A DNA stretch of 64,000 nucleotides. Origin: Leclercia sp. 29361. GTDB taxonomy: Bacteria; Pseudomonadota; Gammaproteobacteria; Enterobacterales; Enterobacteriaceae. The translations under genes and the position numbers were made by a program. Positions 61,725 through 64,000 of this stretch are shown here, piece by piece; the first letter of the stretch is position 1, and the number at the start of each line of letters is the position of its first letter. The stretch spans positions 558,001-622,000 of the forward strand of contig NZ_CP049786.1 of assembly GCF_011290365.1 (NCBI RefSeq), given 5' to 3'. The notes beneath the pieces are model-generated. The model made no database searches, was not told the origin of the DNA, and saw nothing but the letters and a program-made list of their open reading frames with translations.

Positions 61725-63116
61725 CTATTTAAGAAGATCGCAGGTTTGGATCTTCGGTCGCGTGAGTAGGGCAACGGCCTCGTCATAGCTGCGCACGTTG
61801 TTGTACCCCATCACCAGCCCGTAGCGCTTGTCCGACCCGCTGTACCACGCCGACAGGGCATTGACCTGCAGCTGCTGCTGTTGCCAGCAGCGGGCGATCT
61901 CCAGGTCGCAGCTGCCTGTGGTTAAAAACGCCACGATATGCATCCCACCGTCGTTCTGCTCGGTGAAGAACCGATCCCCATAGACCTCGTGCAGGGCGGC
62001 AATCATCCAGTCGCGCCGCTGCTGATAGAGGGCGCGCATCTTTTTCAGATGGCGGAAGAAGTGGCCGTCGTTGAGGAAGGCGGTGAGGATCTTCTGCGTC
62101 AGCACCGGCTGGCCGCTGGCGAGCAGATCGGCGCAGTCGTTAAAGGCCGATACCGTGCTGGCGGGCATCACCACGTAGCCGAGGCGCAGGGACGGCATCA
62201 CCGTTTTGCTGAAGGTACCCATGTAGATCACCCGATCCTGACGATCGAGGCTTTTCAGCGACGGCAGCACCTTGCGGGTGTAGTGAAACTCGCCGTCGTA
62301 GTCGTCCTCGATGATCCAGGCCTCGTTCTGCCCGGCCCAGTCGAGTAGCTGCTGCCTGCGTGGCAGCGACAGCGTCACCGCCAGCGGGCTCTGGTGCGAC
62401 GGAGTGACAATGGCAAAGCGGGCGTCGGCGTGCTGGCGCAGCAGATAGTCGGTGTCCATCCCGGAACGATCCACCGGCACGGTGTGCAGGCGCGGCACGA
62501 TCCGCCGGAGCAGCTGCTGGCCCATAAAATAGCCCGGATCTTCAAACACCACCTTGTCGCTGCGGCTGGCGAGGGTGTCGAGGATCAGCCGCAGGCTGCC
62601 GCTGTAGCCGCTGGTGATCAGCACCTGGTCCGGCGTGCAGGACAAGCCACGGGAGATATTCAGGTAGCTGGCGATCGCCTGGCGCAGGGGCCCCCAGCCC
62701 ATCACCGGCGGGTTGAGCATCTCCTCCTGACGCATGGCGCGCACCGCCTGTCCGGCCAGCAGCAGCCACTTTTTATACGGGAAACTGTCCAGCGCCGGGA
62801 TGCCGGGGCGCAAAAAGCCCGCCCGTTCCCGCTGGCTGACCAGCGATTCCGGCAGTTTGCCCGTCAGCGGGTCATCGGGCGGTGGAGGCATGGCGGGAAG
62901 GGTTAAGTCCGGGTTGACCCGTGTGCCGCGCGCCCCCTGGCTCACCAGATAGCCCTCGCCGATCAGAATGGCATAGGCGGTTTCAACCGTTTTGCGCGCC
63001 ACCTTCAGCTCTTCCGCCATCACGCGGATGGCGGGCACCTTGTCGCCGGGTTTGAGGACGCCGCGGGTGATGTTGTCCCGGTAGCGGGTGTAGATGTCGT
63101 GATAGCCCGGCTTCAT
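61725..63116 (-). CDS. MocR/GntR-family PLP-dependent regulator
   Basis: 463 residues. GntR HTH (1-68: YHDIYTRYRDNITRGVLKPGDKVPAIRVMAEELKVARKTVETAYAILIGEGYL) and an aminotransferase-I domain (about 100-455): SGYSGSLRL, EDPGYFMG, PSHQSPLAV, IEDDYDGEFHY and PLP Lys in MGTFSKTVMPSLRLGY. PdxR-like architecture. Divergent from the AhpD-like gene at 63218, which it probably regulates. TAGGACATG start. Confidence 0.9.
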   Translation of the reverse strand: MKPGYHDIYTRYRDNITRGVLKPGDKVPAIRVMAEELKVARKTVETAYAILIGEGYLVSQGARGTRVNPDLTLPAMPPPPDDPLTGKLPESLVSQRERAGFLRPGIPALDSFPYKKWLLLAGQAVRAMRQEEMLNPPVMGWGPLRQAIASYLNISRGLSCTPDQVLITSGYSGSLRLILDTLASRSDKVVFEDPGYFMGQQLLRRIVPRLHTVPVDRSGMDTDYLLRQHADARFAIVTPSHQSPLAVTLSLPRRQQLLDWAGQNEAWIIEDDYDGEFHYTRKVLPSLKSLDRQDRVIYMGTFSKTVMPSLRLGYVVMPASTVSAFNDCADLLASGQPVLTQKILTAFLNDGHFFRHLKKMRALYQQRRDWMIAALHEVYGDRFFTEQNDGGMHIVAFLTTGSCDLEIARCWQQQQLQVNALSAWYSGSDKRYGLVMGYNNVRSYDEAVALLTRPKIQTCDLLK

Positions 63117-63217
63117 GTCCTACCTCATTTCGCGCTTTTTGTATCTTTTTACTATGTCATGAACGGCGTAGATTTGCCCCATTGCATTTCATATGCCGCA
63201 CATCAAGAGGAAAGACA

Positions 63218-63697
63218 ATGAGCACTCGCGTTAACCACCATAAAGCCACACCTGCCCTCGCTAAAGCGCTCTCCGACCTGAGCATGGCGGTGAGCCAGAC
63301 CTCCATCGACCCGGCGCTGAAGCACCTGATCGACATCCGCGTCTCCCAGCTCAACGGCTGCACCTTCTGTCTGGATATGCATGCGAAAGAGGCCAAAATT
63401 GCCGGCGAGCGCGAGCTGCGCCTCTACCACCTGACCGCATGGCGCGAGTCACCGCTGTTCAGCGCCCGTGAAAAAGCGGCGCTGGCCTTCACCGAAGCCC
63501 TGACCCAGATCGGCCCGCACGGCGTCAGCGACGTGCTGTACCGCAGCGTGGCGGAACACTATTCGGAAATTGAGATCTCCGAGCTGAACTTTGCGATCGT
63601 GGCGATCAACGCCTGGAACCGCTTAGGGATCACCTCCCGGATGGAACCCGGCGCGCTGGATGGCGCCTACGGCCTGAACAAAGCTAACCTCGAGTAA
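63218..63697 (+). CDS. carboxymuconolactone decarboxylase / AhpD-like protein
   Basis: 159 residues from 63218 (AAGAGGAAAGACA upstream; a frame from 63182 is not supported). CMD/AhpD core VSQLNGCTFCLDMHAKEAKIAGE carries the redox CxxC and following His of the alkylhydroperoxidase-like family. Likely a peroxide- or thiol-handling enzyme. Divergent from the MocR gene. Its 3' end overlaps the convergent LysR gene by 14 bp. Confidence 0.92.
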   Translation: MSTRVNHHKATPALAKALSDLSMAVSQTSIDPALKHLIDIRVSQLNGCTFCLDMHAKEAKIAGERELRLYHLTAWRESPLFSAREKAALAFTEALTQIGPHGVSDVLYRSVAEHYSEIEISELNFAIVAINAWNRLGITSRMEPGALDGAYGLNKANLE

Positions 63698-64000
63698 GAC
63701 CGCGCTCGCGGATCATCGCCACCAGCGCCCGCAGCCCGGGCGGGACGTGGCGATGCCCGGGGTAGTAGAGACGCAGCCCGGCAAAGGGCTGGGACCACTC
63801 CTCCAGCACGCTCACCAGCTCCCCGCTTTCCAGCTCCTGCTGAATATAGAGTTCCGGTAAAAATCCCACCCCCAGACCCGCTTTTACTGCCCGGATCGAA
63901 GCAAACAGATCCGAGGTGGCAAAACGCGGCGGCACCGCCAGGGCGATCTGTTCCCCGCGCCGCGCCAGCTCCCAGCGATAGATCCCCCCGTGGGCCATCC
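63684..64000 (-). CDS. LysR-type regulator, C-terminal part (open at the window edge)
   Basis: About 105 residues of the effector domain: AVPPRFATSDLFASIRAVKAGLGVGFLPELYIQQELESGELVSVLEEW...GLRLYYPGHRHVPPGLRALVAMIRERGL, the standard end of LysR-type regulators. The DNA-binding N-terminus lies beyond 64000. Converges on the AhpD-like gene with a 14-bp overlap. Confidence 0.88.
   Translation of the reverse strand, partial: MAHGGIYRWELARRGEQIALAVPPRFATSDLFASIRAVKAGLGVGFLPELYIQQELESGELVSVLEEWSQPFAGLRLYYPGHRHVPPGLRALVAMIRERGLTRG

Overview
The window is a stretch of an enterobacterial chromosome, most likely Enterobacteriaceae close to Enterobacter/Leclercia/Lelliottia/Citrobacter. This is inferred from the pyrLBI-ridA, argI-rraB-miaE, leuX, gabDT-csiR, roxA and yjiRS genes, from REP/BIME elements of enterobacterial type between genes, and from a chromosomal fosA. 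No rRNA genes or CRISPR arrays were seen, and there is one tRNA gene (leuX). Identifications rest on reading the translations and on remembered homologues; no database search was run.

Layout. 1-2350: end of a GH20 hexosaminidase and a GbpA-type chitin-active LPMO. 2530-5200: ridA, the pyrLBI operon with its complete attenuator, and tabA. 5400-12220: a yagEFGH + xynR (yagI) xylonate/xyloside block whose transporter yagG is broken by an internal deletion. 12440-16263: an unknown Cys-rich ORF, argI with tandem ARG boxes, rraB, miaE, an anchored protein and tRNA-Leu leuX. 16264-31570: an AT-richer accessory region behind leuX. It holds an IS3-family element that cuts a helicase/nuclease cassette, a superfamily-I helicase with a RelE-like N-terminus, an overlapping HNH nuclease and methyltransferase pair, two HTH regulators sharing four palindromic operators, a ParB-like protein, a DnaJ-zinc-finger membrane protein, SymE/SymR, and ccdAB. 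31670-36200: csiR-gabT-gabD with a remnant of lhgO, abutting a MazF-like toxin-antitoxin pair. 36330-49710: fosA, then two divergent operons (amidohydrolase-DoxX-MFS-hydrolase against isochorismatase-XapX-XapX-receiver-giant kinase) around a dense palindromic operator, closed by a FixJ-type regulator. 49990-64000: a PIN/HTH toxin-antitoxin pair, VOC and MFS genes, a DeoR regulator, roxA, small stress-type genes, an AraC regulator with a TonB siderophore receptor, yjiR/yjiS, a second MocR regulator with an AhpD-like gene, and a partial LysR gene.

How parts work together. The yag block lies between tabA and argI in the same order and orientation as the yagEFGHI-argF block I recall from E. coli K-12 prophage CP4-6, and the ornithine carbamoyltransferase here looks more like K-12 ArgF than K-12 ArgI. 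The leuX region looks like a defence/mobile hotspot in decay: IS insertion plus flanking deletion removed most of a large helicase. The 36.8-49.7 kb block looks like a self-contained signalling and hydrolase module: enzymes on both arms, one operator array between them, and a Ser/Thr-kinase-like/AAA/GAF/PAS/histidine kinase with two response regulators next to it. These last two regions hold the most unusual content.
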